NCBI GenBank assembly: GCA_027622555.1
Contig: JAQBYJ010000011.1
Span: forward strand, 1 to 64,000
Reading direction: 5' to 3'
Source: Verrucomicrobiota bacterium
Lineage (GTDB): Bacteria; Verrucomicrobiota; Verrucomicrobiia; Opitutales; UBA2995
DNA length: 64,000 bases
In this document: piece after piece, positions 7,436 through 17,931 of the stretch
How positions within the stretch are numbered: the first letter of the stretch is position 1
Layout: each line of letters starts with the position of its first letter
Position numbers and translations under genes: made by a program
Notes under the pieces: model-generated
Database searches by the model: none
What the model saw: only the letters and a program-made list of their open reading frames with translations
Told to the model about the DNA's origin: nothing

Positions 7436-8290
7436 ATGCATAAGTTTCCTTTCAACCGCCGCAAGTTTCTCCACAAAACCCTTCTCGCCATTTTGGCGGT
7501 CGCCTTCGCCAAACGAAGTTATTCCGCTACTCACAACACATCATCCAAAATCATCGATGCGCATTGCCATGCAGGCAAAGGATTGAACTACGGAATAGCT
7601 GGTGACGGACACGCTCCCTGGACTAAGTTTAATGATCCTGAAGAAACACTCCGAAAGATGGAGGAAGTCGGAATCGACCAGACCATCATTTTCCCCATCA
7701 ACAATCGCACCTACAAAGCGGCCAATGAGGAGATCGCTGGCTTTGTCAAAAAATGGCCGAACAAGTTAATCGGGTTTGCCAAGCACGATGCTAAAACAGA
7801 GGCAGGTAAAATCAGAAATCTGCTTAAGCACGAAGTCAATGAACTCGGTTTGAAAGGTCTAAAACTCCACGGAGTGCCATCCCAGGAAATGATGGATGCG
7901 GCTGAAGAATTGAGCATCCCGATTTTGTTTCATCCACCCGAAGTAGACATCTGCCATGAGGCGATTGAGTCGCATCCCAAAGCCAACTTCATCCTCGCTC
8001 ACCTGGGAAGCTTTGGATCTCGAAAATGGACAGAGCACCTTCGCGCCATCGAAGCTACCAAACGTCACCCGAATCTCTTTCTCGAAACTTCGTCCGTCGT
8101 GTTCTTCCTATACCTGGAACGGGCAGCCAGGGAATTACCTCACCACAAGCTGATTTTCGGCACCGACGGCCCCTTGGTCGACTCGCGCATCGAGCTTCAA
8201 AAGATCCGAATGCTCAAACTCGATCCCGACCACGAGCGAAAGGTCCTTGGAGACAACATTCAGCAATTGTTAGGCGGGTCCTATAAATAA
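7436..8290 (+). CDS. Exported amidohydrolase (amidohydrolase_2 family)
   Basis: This 284-residue protein begins with a Tat-like signal (NRRKFLHKTLLAILAVAFA). It shows the TIM-barrel metal hydrolase motifs: HxH at residues 43-45 (IIDAHCHAGKG), a FHPPE strand, FILAHLGSFGS, and IFGTDGPLVDS near the end with the expected catalytic Asp. This last block is intact, unlike the equivalent segment in the amidohydrolase at 5017. Possible activities include lactone hydrolysis or decarboxylation; no substrate can be named. It sits between the broken SGNH hydrolase and an esterase gene, all on the plus strand, but gaps of 70-180 bases do not prove an operon. Confidence 0.82.
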   Translation: MHKFPFNRRKFLHKTLLAILAVAFAKRSYSATHNTSSKIIDAHCHAGKGLNYGIAGDGHAPWTKFNDPEETLRKMEEVGIDQTIIFPINNRTYKAANEEIAGFVKKWPNKLIGFAKHDAKTEAGKIRNLLKHEVNELGLKGLKLHGVPSQEMMDAAEELSIPILFHPPEVDICHEAIESHPKANFILAHLGSFGSRKWTEHLRAIEATKRHPNLFLETSSVVFFLYLERAARELPHHKLIFGTDGPLVDSRIELQKIRMLKLDPDHERKVLGDNIQQLLGGSYK

Positions 8291-8358
8291 TCTTAGAACT
8301 GCAGGAATGCATTGATTAAACTGGCAGTAATCCAGCGCAGCTTGCATAGTGACAGGCC

Positions 8359-9324
8359 ATGAAACTCTTTCTCATTTCACTCACTATTTTTTCCATGAAC
8401 CTAACGGTTCACGCCGACAGCATCGAAGAGCTTGCCCAAATGCTAACTCATCATCCTCTATCGGACGCGAATCAGGATAGAACGCTAACCGAAGATGAAG
8501 CGGGTAACTACTTCATGAAAACGTTTCAAAAAAAGCGACCGAATCTCGGGACTGGAATTGGCGATAAATCACTCATCGATACCTACGAGGCACGCAGCTA
8601 CAAATCGATGCCCTATCGCTTGTTGAAGCCGCTCGAAACTCAAGCAGATCAACGTTACCCGCTCATTATCAGCTTACACGGGTCGGGTGGCATCGGAAAC
8701 GACAATCGAAGTAATTTACGCGATTGGAACGGGATCATGGCCCAAGAATCATGGAGGGAGAAATACCCCTGTGTGGTTATTGTTCCCCAGCGGAAACCCG
8801 GCGGGATTTGGGGACCCAAACCAGACGATGACCGAGTAAAAAATTATTACGTGAGGAATGATTTATTAAAAGTCTTCGAGTTGATTGATGAAATCAAAAA
8901 GGAGTTTCCCATCGATGAATCGCGGATTTATGCATTGGGATCTTCGGGCGGAGGTATCGGAACCTGGAACATTGTTCTGGCCCGGCCAAATCTGTTCGCC
9001 GCGGCCATCCCTGTATGTGGTCGTTTCGAATTCCAGCCTGAGCAAATCAAATCCCTAACGGACATTCCGATCTGGTGCTTTCATGGGGATGCTGATCCGC
9101 TGATAGATGTGAAATATTCCCGAGCTGCCTTCGCCATGCTTTCAGAACATGGTGCAGTGATGAAATACACAGAGCTGCGAGACGTGAAACACAACTCATG
9201 GATCCAGGCTTTCAACTATCAAGGAGACGACGAAGAAAAGGGCTACCTTACACGTTACAGCAATGATCGTTGTGATCGTTCGGAGGATATTTGGCAATGG
9301 CTGTTCAGTCAGAGTAAACCTTAA
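8359..9324 (+). CDS. Secreted alpha/beta-hydrolase (esterase) with EF-hand-like loop
   Basis: This 321-residue exported protein (signal peptide about residues 1-19) has a single EF-hand-like calcium loop at 36-47 (DANQDRTLTEDE) before an alpha/beta-hydrolase domain. The domain shows an oxyanion-hole segment HGSGGIGNDN (107-116), nucleophile Ser196 in GSSGGG, Asp246 in HGDADP, and His278 in DVKHNSW, so the triad is complete. It resembles poly/feruloyl-esterase-like and dienelactone hydrolase-like enzymes of glycan degraders, which remove acyl groups from polysaccharides. The exact ester is unknown. Confidence 0.83.
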   Translation: MKLFLISLTIFSMNLTVHADSIEELAQMLTHHPLSDANQDRTLTEDEAGNYFMKTFQKKRPNLGTGIGDKSLIDTYEARSYKSMPYRLLKPLETQADQRYPLIISLHGSGGIGNDNRSNLRDWNGIMAQESWREKYPCVVIVPQRKPGGIWGPKPDDDRVKNYYVRNDLLKVFELIDEIKKEFPIDESRIYALGSSGGGIGTWNIVLARPNLFAAAIPVCGRFEFQPEQIKSLTDIPIWCFHGDADPLIDVKYSRAAFAMLSEHGAVMKYTELRDVKHNSWIQAFNYQGDDEEKGYLTRYSNDRCDRSEDIWQWLFSQSKP

Positions 9325-9398
9325 TTCCACCGGATAAGGCATCCGAAAAGCTAGTGACTACAGATCAAGGTCATCGATCACCTAAAGGGACCTCATAA

Positions 9399-9508
9399 AT
9401 AATCCCCGGGGCAAGCCCTCCCCCTTGCGGTCGCCAACCACTTCGCAGCTGCGGGGTATTTGAGATTTGAAATTGAAAATTTTAGAACGCCGCAAGCGGC
9501 GGGGTATT
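9399..9508. repeat. Palindromic GGGGTATT repeats after the esterase gene
   Basis: GCGGGGTATT occurs at 9451-9460 and within CGCCGCAAGCGGCGGGGTAT at 9488-9507, and AATCCCCGGGG at 9401-9411 looks like a related inverted end. The core CCGC-AA-GCGG is a perfect small hairpin. This is an intergenic repeat near the convergent ends of the esterase and gltD genes and may act as a terminator. Confidence 0.5.
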
Positions 9509-9551
9509 AGACCCGTGCCGAATAAACAAAAAGCACAAATGTGTCGTGATC

Positions 9552-11042
9552 CTAAAGCGGCAAGTAACTCTTACCCATCAAATAAGTATCAACAGCCTGC
9601 GCAGCTCCCCGACCCTCGTTGATGGCCCAGACGATAAGACTCTGACCGCGACGTGCATCACCGGCGGCAAAGACACCTTCGACGTTTGTCTGGTATTTCC
9701 CGTATTCGGCTTGAGCGTTGGATCGAGCATCTTTGCTCACTCCCAATTGATCGAGCACACCACCTTCAGGTCCAAGAAAGCCCATGGCTAGTAGTACCAA
9801 CTCGGCCTTGATGACCTTTTCACTTCCTGGAACATCGACCGGAATCATGCGACCATCGTCCTGACGTTGCCATTCAATTAAACAGGTATGCAGCTCCTTC
9901 ACATTGCCTTCATCATCGCCGACAAATTTCTTGGTGGTGACCAAATAAGAGCGTGGGTCCTCGCCTTGAATGGCAATGGCTTCATCCTGACCGTAATCCA
10001 CTTTTAAAGTTCTGGCGTATTGAGGCCAAGGATTGTTGGGCGCGCGCTCATCGGGAGGCTTTGGCAAAATTTCCAACTGCTGTACGTGTTTGCAGCCGTG
10101 CCGAAGCGATGTACCCACACAATCGGTACCTGTATCACCACCACCGATTACAACGACATGTTTATCATGCGCCGAAATGTAATTTCCATCCTGAAGCTTA
10201 CTATCCATGAGGCTCTTGGTATTCTTTCCAAGAAACTCCATTGCAAAATGGACACCTTTGAGTTCGCGACCTTCAATAGGAAGGTCACGTGGAACAGTTG
10301 CTCCGGTGCAAATTACCACCGTATCGAAATCCTCTTTCAGCTTATCCGCCGGGATGTCATTTCCGATAGTGGTGTTGCAGACAAAGGTAATACCTTCGTC
10401 TTCGAGCAGGCGGATACGTCGCTCAACAACATGCTTCTCAAGTTTCATATTGGGAATACCATACATGAGCAACCCACCCGGACGATCAGCGCGTTCATAT
10501 ACCGTAACCAAATGACCCGCCTGATTCAGTTGGGCGGCACAAGCGAGTCCTGCTGGACCAGATCCTACCACCGCTACTGTCTTTCCGGTGCGGGACTTGG
10601 GAGGATGCGGTTCAACCCAACCCATTTCAAACCCACGATCAATGATGGCCACTTCGTGGTGTTTGATCGTGACCGGTGGTGCATTGATGCCCAAGACACA
10701 GGAGCTTTCGCAAGGAGCCGGACACACACGGCCGGTAAACTCAGGGAAATTGTTCGTCTTAAGTAATCGGGCCAACGCGTCCTTCCAAAGGCCACGATAA
10801 ACCAGGTCATTCCATTCAGGAATAAGGTTGTTTACCGGACATCCGGCAATTCCAGGTCCCTGCGAAGATTCAGCAGCCATACAAAACGGCACACCGCAAT
10901 CCATACATCGAGAGGCCTGGGATTGTATGTCGCTTACCGCCATTTCAGTATGCACTTCTTCCCAGTCACCTACACGCAGGACAGGATCACGATCCTGAGG
11001 AAGGTTTCTATTGATGTTTATAAATCCTTTAGGATTTCCCAT
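9552..11042 (-). CDS. gltD: Glutamate synthase small subunit
   Basis: This 496-residue protein is the beta subunit of NADPH-dependent glutamate synthase (GOGAT), which passes electrons from NADPH through FAD and iron-sulfur clusters to the large subunit. The N-terminal cysteine-rich ferredoxin-like region is intact ([28 protein letters not shown]). The FAD-binding [17 protein letters not shown] and NADPH-binding [13 protein letters not shown] motifs follow. The C-terminal [19 protein letters not shown] is the usual pyridine-nucleotide reductase ending. It follows gltB by 30 bases on the same strand, so the two form an operon for ammonia assimilation. Confidence 0.96.
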   Translation of the reverse strand: MGNPKGFININRNLPQDRDPVLRVGDWEEVHTEMAVSDIQSQASRCMDCGVPFCMAAESSQGPGIAGCPVNNLIPEWNDLVYRGLWKDALARLLKTNNFPEFTGRVCPAPCESSCVLGINAPPVTIKHHEVAIIDRGFEMGWVEPHPPKSRTGKTVAVVGSGPAGLACAAQLNQAGHLVTVYERADRPGGLLMYGIPNMKLEKHVVERRIRLLEDEGITFVCNTTIGNDIPADKLKEDFDTVVICTGATVPRDLPIEGRELKGVHFAMEFLGKNTKSLMDSKLQDGNYISAHDKHVVVIGGGDTGTDCVGTSLRHGCKHVQQLEILPKPPDERAPNNPWPQYARTLKVDYGQDEAIAIQGEDPRSYLVTTKKFVGDDEGNVKELHTCLIEWQRQDDGRMIPVDVPGSEKVIKAELVLLAMGFLGPEGGVLDQLGVSKDARSNAQAEYGKYQTNVEGVFAAGDARRGQSLIVWAINEGRGAAQAVDTYLMGKSYLPL

Positions 11043-11072
11043 ATATCAAAAGTATATTTGTTATTAGCGTTG

Positions 11073-14000
11073 TTATTTAGCGGCCAGGTGACGCAAGTGC
11101 ATTCCGAATGCTTCTTCTGCGATATCATTTTCCTCTTCGAACTTTCCGGTGGCACGGGCCTCCTCCATGTAGCCGAGCATCCGTTCATAATCGACCGGCA
11201 TTACTCTGACAAAATTGCCAAGATTGTTGTACCAGTCATCCAGGATCTCTTCAGCCACCTCGGATTTCGTTGAGGCCAGATGTTCTTCAATCAAGGACTT
11301 AAGATCTGCAATATCATCCGGGTGCTCTACAGGTCCCAGCTTAACCATCTCCATGTTGCAGCGAGAAGAAAACTTGCCGCTCAGATCATAGACATAAGCA
11401 ACACCACCAGACATACCAGCGGCAAAGTTCCGACCTGTTTCACCTAGAATCACCGCCTTTCCTCCAGTCATGTATTCACAACCGTGATCTCCGACACCTT
11501 CGACAACGGCGGTCACCCCTGAGTTACGCACACAAAAACGCTCGCCGGCGATACCACGGATAAAAGCCTTTCCACCGGTCGCACCGAAGAAGGCGACATT
11601 GCCGATGATGATATTGTCCCGTGCCTTGAATGGAGCATTTCTATCCGGATATACGATCAGCGATCCGCCGGATAATCCTTTTCCAAAATAGTCATTCGAA
11701 TCTCCCTCGAGTTCAAATCGAACACCATTAGCTGTAAAACAACCGAAACTCTGACCAGCTGAACCCCGGAACTTCACGTCAATGGTTTCATCCTTCAAAC
11801 CCTCACCATGATAGCGTTTGGAAATTTCATTGGAAAGCATCGCGCCCACCGTGCGGTCCGTATTCACAATTTTGTATTCCAGCTTTACGGGCGTTCCATC
11901 GTCCAGCGAAGAAGCCGCATCCACGATCAAACGCCGGTCCAGCACGTTGGCTATCAAATGCTCTTGCGGAATAGCCTGGTGAAGCGCGTCACCCTTACGG
12001 GGTTTTTCACGATAAAGTATCGGCGACAGGTCCAGGTTCTTATACTTCCAGTGATCGATGTTGTCCCTGAATTTAAGACACTGACTCTGTCCCACCATTT
12101 CATTGATGGTGCGGAAGCCAAGCTCTGCCATAATCTCACGCAACCCTTCCACCATGAAAGTGAAGAAATTGATAACATGCTCCACCTTGCCATTGTAAAG
12201 TTTCCTCAGATTTTTGTCCTGGGTGGCGATTCCCACTGGACAGGTATTGAGGTGACACTTCCGCATCATGATACAGCCTTCAACGACCAATGCTGCGGTG
12301 GCAACGCCCCACTCTTCCGCACCTAGCAACGTGGCTATTGCCAAATCCCGAGGTGTTTTCAATTGGCCATCTGTTTGAACAACGATACGACTTCTTAACC
12401 GGTTTCGAACCAAGGTTTGGTGGGTCTCAGACAGACCCAACTCCCACGGCAATCCAGCATGTTTGATCGAGCTCCATGGAGATGCTCCCGTCCCGCCATC
12501 GTGTCCGGCGATCAGAACCACATCGGCATAGCCCTTACAGACCCCGGCAGCAATAGTGCCGACCCCTGCCTCAGAAACCAGCTTCACATTTACACGTGCT
12601 TTCCGGTTGGCATTCTTGAGGTCAAAAATTAACTGTGCCAAATCTTCAATGGAATAAATATCATGGTGAGGCGGTGGGGAAATAAGGCCCACGCCTGGAG
12701 TGGATCCCCTAACTCGACCAATCCATGCGTCCACCTTGTGACCAGGCAACTGCCCACCTTCGCCCGGCTTGGCACCTTGGGCCATCTTGATTTGAAGCTC
12801 ATCGGCGTTCGTCAGGTAATGCGAAGTAACACCAAAACGTCCGGAAGCCACCTGCTTGATCCGCGATGTTTTCAGGTCTCCATTTTGATCAGGATTGAAC
12901 CGTATTGGATCTTCTCCTCCTTCACCGCTATTACTTTTTCCGCCCAAGCGATTCATGGCTATAGCCAAAGTCGTGTGTGCTTCCCAAGAAATAGATCCAA
13001 AGGACATAGCACCAGTAGCGAAACGTTTAAAAATGTTTTCTGCTGGCTCCACTTCCTCGATTGGAATGGATGGACGATCAAAATTGAACTCCATTAATCC
13101 GCGCAAAGTAAATGCATCGCGTGACTGATTGTTTACCACTTTGGTATATTGATCGAACATCTTACGATCATTTGCCGCAGTCGAATGCTGTAACAGACGG
13201 ATAGTGGTCGGGTTGAACAAGTGCCGTTCTCCATCCATACGCCAGGCGTATTCCCCTCCGGAATCAAGCACATCGTTTTCTATAATATTGTCATCAATTG
13301 GAAATCCCTGCCGATGGTTCATCAAAGCTTCCTTGGCAATTTCGTCCAATCCAAGCCCTTCAATACGACTGATCGTTCCGGTGAAGTACTTCTTTACCAC
13401 TGCACTACTAATTCCTAGTGCTTCAAAAATCTGTGCACCCTGATAGGATTGCAGCGTTGAAATTCCCATTTTAGAGAAGATTTTCAACAGTCCACTGTTA
13501 ATGGCCTTCTTGTATCTATAAAACACTTCATCGTCAGTCTGAAGCGGATCGATAATACCCTGCTCCTTGAGATCTTCCAACGTTCTGATGGCAAGGTAAG
13601 GATTGATGGCCGAAGCTCCATAACCCAAAACCGTGGCAAAATGGTGTGTTTCCTTTATATCGCCAGCCTCCACAATGATATCGGCTTTGGCGCGTAAACC
13701 TTGACGAATCAGATAATGGTGAACCGCTCCCGTGGCTAGAAGCGACGGAATTGGTGCGTGGTCACTATCCATTCCCCTGTCCGTTAGAATAATAATGGAA
13801 AATCCATCATTAACGGCGTCTCTGGCATAACGGCAGATACGGTCCAAGGCATATTTCAGTGCACCCGGCTTTCCATTCGCCAGAAAAATACATTCGATTG
13901 TTTTGGATTGGAAATGATCGTGGTCGATGTAGCGGATCTTCTGCATCTCCTCATTTGAAAGTACAGGTTGAGTCATCTCCACTTTGTGGCAATGCCTCGG

Positions 14001-15674
14001 CGTCTCATCCAGGAGGTTGAGGGAAGCCCCCATATAGCTTTGCAGCGACATGACCATCTCTTCCCGAATAGGATCAATGGGAGGATTGGTTACCTGGGCA
14101 AAGAGTTGCTTGAAGTAGTTGGACAACTGTTGAGGACGATCCGAAAGAATCGCAATCGGATTGTCCGCACCCATCGAGCCAAGTGGTTCCGTACCAGTAT
14201 CCACCATCTGCTTAAGGATGGTATTCAAATCTTCCTGTGTGTACCCGAAGGCTTTCTGCCGCCTTTTCAACGAGCGTTCCTTGGACCGTCTATGCTCCTT
14301 ATCGGGCACTGGAAGGTCGCTAAGCATAATCTTGTTTTTTTCCAGCCACTCACCATAAGGCTGGCGGGAACAAATTTCCGCTTTCACTTCGTCATCGGAA
14401 ATAATCCGGCCCTGCTCGAGGTCTACAATGAAGATCTTACCTGGCTGTAGACGTCCCTTCATCACCACTCGCGCGGGATCTATCGTCAAGGAACCGGTCT
14501 CGGAACCCATTACAACCATGTCGTCGTCCGTCACCAGGTACCGCGATGGGCGCAACCCATTGCGATCCAGGGTGGCTCCGATAATTTTTCCGTCCGTGAA
14601 AGAAATGGAGGCGGGACCGTCCCACGGTTCCATTATGCAGGAGTAATATTCGTAAAAAGCTCGTTTTACGGGATCCATATCCGTCTGGGTCTGCCACGCT
14701 TCAGGCACCACCATCATCATGACCTGAGCCAGCGGACGGCCGCTCAGGACAAGCAGCTCGATCACCATATCGAGGTTCGCGGAATCGGACATCATTTTGT
14801 CGCAGATCGGGTGAAGCATCTTCAGCTCTTCCGGAGTGAAATTGACGCTTTCCAATATGGCCTCCCGGGCCCGCATCCAATTGATATTACCCATTACGGT
14901 GTTAATTTCACCGTTGTGAGAAAGATACCTGAAAGGTTGAGCCAGTCTCCAGGAAGGAAACGTGTTGGTCGAGAACCTTGAATGAAACATGGCCAGAGCC
15001 GACACAGTTCTCTCATCCTGAAGTTCAAGAAAATACTGCCTCACCTGGTCTGTTGTAAACTGGCCTTTATAGGCGATTGTTCGCGAGGACAACGATGCGA
15101 TGTAAAAACTCTTCCGCGCATTGGTAATTTCCCTGTGAGCGGTATGGATGGTATAGTTCCTAAGCACATACAGCTTCCGCTCAAATTCTTCACTGGACTG
15201 GTCATCCGGCTTACCGATAAAAACCTGCTCAATTTGCGGTTCGGTATCAAGAGCGGCTTGACCGATCATGCTGTTGTCCTTGGATACATGACGGTATCCG
15301 ATCAAAGAAAAGCCTAAATCATGGATATGCTCTGAAAGCAGGGCGCGACAGGCATCTCTGCATTGCTTTTCCTTAGGGAAAAATACCATGCCTACACCAT
15401 ACTCACCTTCTAAGGGTAACTCGAAACCTCTAATACGACAGTCTTCAGCAAAAAATTCATGTGGGATTTGAATAAGAATTCCTGCACCATCGCCGCTGGC
15501 TACATCATAACCCGTGCCACCTCGATGTTCCATATTGCAAAGCATGCTAAGCGCATTCTCAACGATTTCATGCGACTTCACACCCTTCAGATTAGCGACA
15601 AAACCAATCCCGCAACTATCATGCTCAAATTCTGGCCGATAGAGGCCTTTGTATTCATTTTCGTGGTCTATCAT
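11073..15674 (-). CDS. gltB: Glutamate synthase large subunit
   Basis: This 1533-residue protein is the alpha subunit of glutamate synthase: glutamine plus 2-oxoglutarate plus reductant gives two glutamates. An N-terminal class-II amidotransferase domain starts with Cys21 in HDSCGIGFVA, implying removal of a 20-residue propeptide. The central domain and FMN-binding synthase domain follow (SNSGEGGEDP, GHDGGTGASPWSSIKHAGLPWELGL, here seen as separate motifs). The 3Fe-4S cysteines are in CIMMRKCHLNTCPVG. A C-terminal GXGXG-type beta-helix domain (GGKAFIRGIAGERF) ends the chain. Length is typical. It is the first gene of the gltBD operon; frames on the opposite strand inside it are shadows. Confidence 0.97.
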   Translation of the reverse strand: MIDHENEYKGLYRPEFEHDSCGIGFVANLKGVKSHEIVENALSMLCNMEHRGGTGYDVASGDGAGILIQIPHEFFAEDCRIRGFELPLEGEYGVGMVFFPKEKQCRDACRALLSEHIHDLGFSLIGYRHVSKDNSMIGQAALDTEPQIEQVFIGKPDDQSSEEFERKLYVLRNYTIHTAHREITNARKSFYIASLSSRTIAYKGQFTTDQVRQYFLELQDERTVSALAMFHSRFSTNTFPSWRLAQPFRYLSHNGEINTVMGNINWMRAREAILESVNFTPEELKMLHPICDKMMSDSANLDMVIELLVLSGRPLAQVMMMVVPEAWQTQTDMDPVKRAFYEYYSCIMEPWDGPASISFTDGKIIGATLDRNGLRPSRYLVTDDDMVVMGSETGSLTIDPARVVMKGRLQPGKIFIVDLEQGRIISDDEVKAEICSRQPYGEWLEKNKIMLSDLPVPDKEHRRSKERSLKRRQKAFGYTQEDLNTILKQMVDTGTEPLGSMGADNPIAILSDRPQQLSNYFKQLFAQVTNPPIDPIREEMVMSLQSYMGASLNLLDETPRHCHKVEMTQPVLSNEEMQKIRYIDHDHFQSKTIECIFLANGKPGALKYALDRICRYARDAVNDGFSIIILTDRGMDSDHAPIPSLLATGAVHHYLIRQGLRAKADIIVEAGDIKETHHFATVLGYGASAINPYLAIRTLEDLKEQGIIDPLQTDDEVFYRYKKAINSGLLKIFSKMGISTLQSYQGAQIFEALGISSAVVKKYFTGTISRIEGLGLDEIAKEALMNHRQGFPIDDNIIENDVLDSGGEYAWRMDGERHLFNPTTIRLLQHSTAANDRKMFDQYTKVVNNQSRDAFTLRGLMEFNFDRPSIPIEEVEPAENIFKRFATGAMSFGSISWEAHTTLAIAMNRLGGKSNSGEGGEDPIRFNPDQNGDLKTSRIKQVASGRFGVTSHYLTNADELQIKMAQGAKPGEGGQLPGHKVDAWIGRVRGSTPGVGLISPPPHHDIYSIEDLAQLIFDLKNANRKARVNVKLVSEAGVGTIAAGVCKGYADVVLIAGHDGGTGASPWSSIKHAGLPWELGLSETHQTLVRNRLRSRIVVQTDGQLKTPRDLAIATLLGAEEWGVATAALVVEGCIMMRKCHLNTCPVGIATQDKNLRKLYNGKVEHVINFFTFMVEGLREIMAELGFRTINEMVGQSQCLKFRDNIDHWKYKNLDLSPILYREKPRKGDALHQAIPQEHLIANVLDRRLIVDAASSLDDGTPVKLEYKIVNTDRTVGAMLSNEISKRYHGEGLKDETIDVKFRGSAGQSFGCFTANGVRFELEGDSNDYFGKGLSGGSLIVYPDRNAPFKARDNIIIGNVAFFGATGGKAFIRGIAGERFCVRNSGVTAVVEGVGDHGCEYMTGGKAVILGETGRNFAAGMSGGVAYVYDLSGKFSSRCNMEMVKLGPVEHPDDIADLKSLIEEHLASTKSEVAEEILDDWYNNLGNFVRVMPVDYERMLGYMEEARATGKFEEENDIAEEAFGMHLRHLAAK

Positions 15675-15912
15675 AAATTTTTTCCAGTAAAAGTAGTTCT
15701 ATTTGGCCATTCTCTCGATAGAACCACCAGTAGAGTTTTAGGGTAATACCTATGGTACCAACACTTTCAACCCTTAAGAATCAACAAATAAATAGTTCAT
15801 TGTCTTCCCAAACACAAACGCGGTTCATCAAAAAAACGAGGACAAATCTTGGAGTTTTTTCCTGACTAATGCAATAGCCTTGGTGAAATTAGGTATTTTT
15901 GCCCATTTTTCC

Positions 15913-17256
15913 TCAGCTCATACCTAATCGTCCTTCGATTTCCTCTAAAGGTACTCCCTTAGTCTCAGGCACGGCAATTTTTACCCAAACGAGCTGCAAG
16001 ACCATCATGAAGGCGAAAAAGAGAAATACGACACCACCAGAAAACATCGTTACCATTTTTGGGAAAACCAAGGTTAAGAGGGCAGCAAAGACCCAGTGAG
16101 TAGAACAGCCCAAAGCTTGCCCATGAGCTCGGTTTTGGTTCGGAAAGATTTCGCCGATAAATACCCAGATTACAGCTCCCTGGCCTACGGCATGCGACGC
16201 GATGAATGCAAAAATGCAAACCGGAACAATTACGTAGTTTTCGGAAAAAAATGCCCAAGAACAAAGTCCGAGTGAGGTTATGTAACCTATCGAACCAATG
16301 TATAGCAGTGTTCGCCGGCCAAGTCGATCGATCAAATAAAGCCCTAAAAAGGTAAACAAAAGATTCGTTACTCCTATTCCAATGGATTGAAGCAGCGCAG
16401 CTTTTTCACCCAGACCTGTCATTTCGAAAATCCTGGGAGCAAAATACAAAACCGCATTGATGCCGGAAAGCTGATTAAAGAAAGCGATGAAAAAAGCCAA
16501 AAGAATTGGAATCTTTAAGCGAGAGGTCCAAAATCTAGCAGAAGTTTTCGTCACAACAGAGGCTGATTGAATTTCATCCGCTTTAGACTCCAATTGGTTT
16601 TCAGTGTATTCCGGGTGGATAGCCTTCAAGATTTCAATACCCTCAGCTCGCTTCCCAAGCTTTCCGATTAACCAACGTGGGCTTTCGGGAATCCCAAAAC
16701 ACATCACAGAATAAATCAGGGCAGGAATAGCCTCAATACCAAGCATCCAGCGCCATGCATTTTCGCCCAAACCTCCAAGCAGAAAATTTGAAAGAAATGC
16801 TACCAAGATGCCGAAGACGATATTGAACTGAAACATACCTGCCAAACGGCCCCGCTTATCAGCGGGTGAGATCTCAGAAATATATAAAGGAGCGGCGACT
16901 GTGGAAATACCGACACCAACTCCACCAATAAAACGGGCAATCATAAGCGTGTATGCCTCTGGTGCTATTGCTGATCCGATCGCTGACACGAAATAAAGCG
17001 CGCCCACCCAGATCAGGGTCTTTTTGCGACCAAATAGGTCTGTTGGAATACCACCAAGCAAGGCACCAAGCACGGTACCCCATAGTGCAGCACTGATAAC
17101 AAGACCATGTAGCTCATCACCCAACCCCCAAAGTTTTTGAATGCTTTGCTCGGCACCCGATATTACAACCGTATCAAATCCGAATATGAACCCAGCCAGC
17201 GCAGAAGTTAATGCCCAAACAAACAGGCGGGAATTGGAAGATTTTGAGTGAGACAT
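15913..17256 (-). CDS. MFS sugar porter
   Basis: This 447-residue inner-membrane protein has about 12 hydrophobic segments and the signature motifs of the sugar porter family: GFDTVVISGA in the first helix, DLFGRKKTL in the first cytoplasmic loop, PESPRWLIGK in the central loop, DRLGRRTLL, and PETKGVPLEEIE at the C-terminus. Such proteins import hexoses or pentoses, usually with protons. It likely brings in sugars released by the exported enzymes in this window, but the sugar is unknown. It is 136 bases from mscL on the same strand; no shared operon is obvious. Confidence 0.92.
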   Translation of the reverse strand: MSHSKSSNSRLFVWALTSALAGFIFGFDTVVISGAEQSIQKLWGLGDELHGLVISAALWGTVLGALLGGIPTDLFGRKKTLIWVGALYFVSAIGSAIAPEAYTLMIARFIGGVGVGISTVAAPLYISEISPADKRGRLAGMFQFNIVFGILVAFLSNFLLGGLGENAWRWMLGIEAIPALIYSVMCFGIPESPRWLIGKLGKRAEGIEILKAIHPEYTENQLESKADEIQSASVVTKTSARFWTSRLKIPILLAFFIAFFNQLSGINAVLYFAPRIFEMTGLGEKAALLQSIGIGVTNLLFTFLGLYLIDRLGRRTLLYIGSIGYITSLGLCSWAFFSENYVIVPVCIFAFIASHAVGQGAVIWVFIGEIFPNQNRAHGQALGCSTHWVFAALLTLVFPKMVTMFSGGVVFLFFAFMMVLQLVWVKIAVPETKGVPLEEIEGRLGMS

Positions 17257-17392
17257 AAATTAGGCTTTTGGAGACGAAGAGAATAAAAGAAGGAGCCAAA
17301 CCAGACCCATTCAACGCTTTTCATAAAACGGTTCAAATTCATTGCGTCCAGTGAAATTTGAACCAGCGGAACCGTATTACAATAAATCAAAG

Positions 17393-17818
17393 CTACTTCG
17401 ATTTAAGCAGCGCATTTTGCTCGCTAATCAGTTTCTCAATATTTGAGAGCAGTTGAATATCCTTGGGAGTAACCACTTTTTGGTTCTGGGGATCCTCCGC
17501 CTGAGCTTTCAACTTGTTCATCGCTTTTATAACTACAAAAATGGTGAGCGCGATAAGTAAGAAATCGATGGATACTTCCAACAGCTCTCCATAGCCCACA
17601 GCTACCTCTTCGACTCCTTCCCGACCTTCACGTAACACATATTTTAAATTCGCCAGGTTGACGCTTTCAGTCATCAGAGACAGTGGCGGTGTCACTATTT
17701 TTTTGACGATTGTTGTTAGAATATTGCTGAATGCTGTGCCGATGACAATACCGACAGCCAGATCTACCATGTTGCCTTTGACGGCGAAGTTTTTGAATTC
17801 CTGAAATATGCTTTTCAT
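17393..17818 (-). CDS. mscL: Large-conductance mechanosensitive channel
   Basis: This 141-residue protein is MscL, the homopentameric inner-membrane valve that opens under hypo-osmotic stress. The N-terminal amphipathic helix and first membrane helix carry the family signature (FKNFAVKGNMVDLAVGIVIG, TAFSNILTTIVKKIVTPPL). A periplasmic loop and second helix (SIDFLLIALTIFVVIKAMNK) follow, and a charged C-terminal helix ends the chain. Length is normal. Confidence 0.96.
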   Translation of the reverse strand: MKSIFQEFKNFAVKGNMVDLAVGIVIGTAFSNILTTIVKKIVTPPLSLMTESVNLANLKYVLREGREGVEEVAVGYGELLEVSIDFLLIALTIFVVIKAMNKLKAQAEDPQNQKVVTPKDIQLLSNIEKLISEQNALLKSK

Positions 17819-17931
17819 AATAGTGTTAGAAGGTTGGCTGCGTGTAAGTTTATAAAAATCGGATCATTCCACGAAGCAGTACTTTATTCAAAAGGAAACG
17901 AAACAGAAGGTATATCAGAATCAAAGAATAC

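Noticed and set aside
11808-12326. Long plus-strand open frame opposite gltB, and several others between 9953 and 15746
   Set aside because: They lie entirely antisense to the well-conserved gltB/gltD genes and have no recognisable motif; they are shadows.
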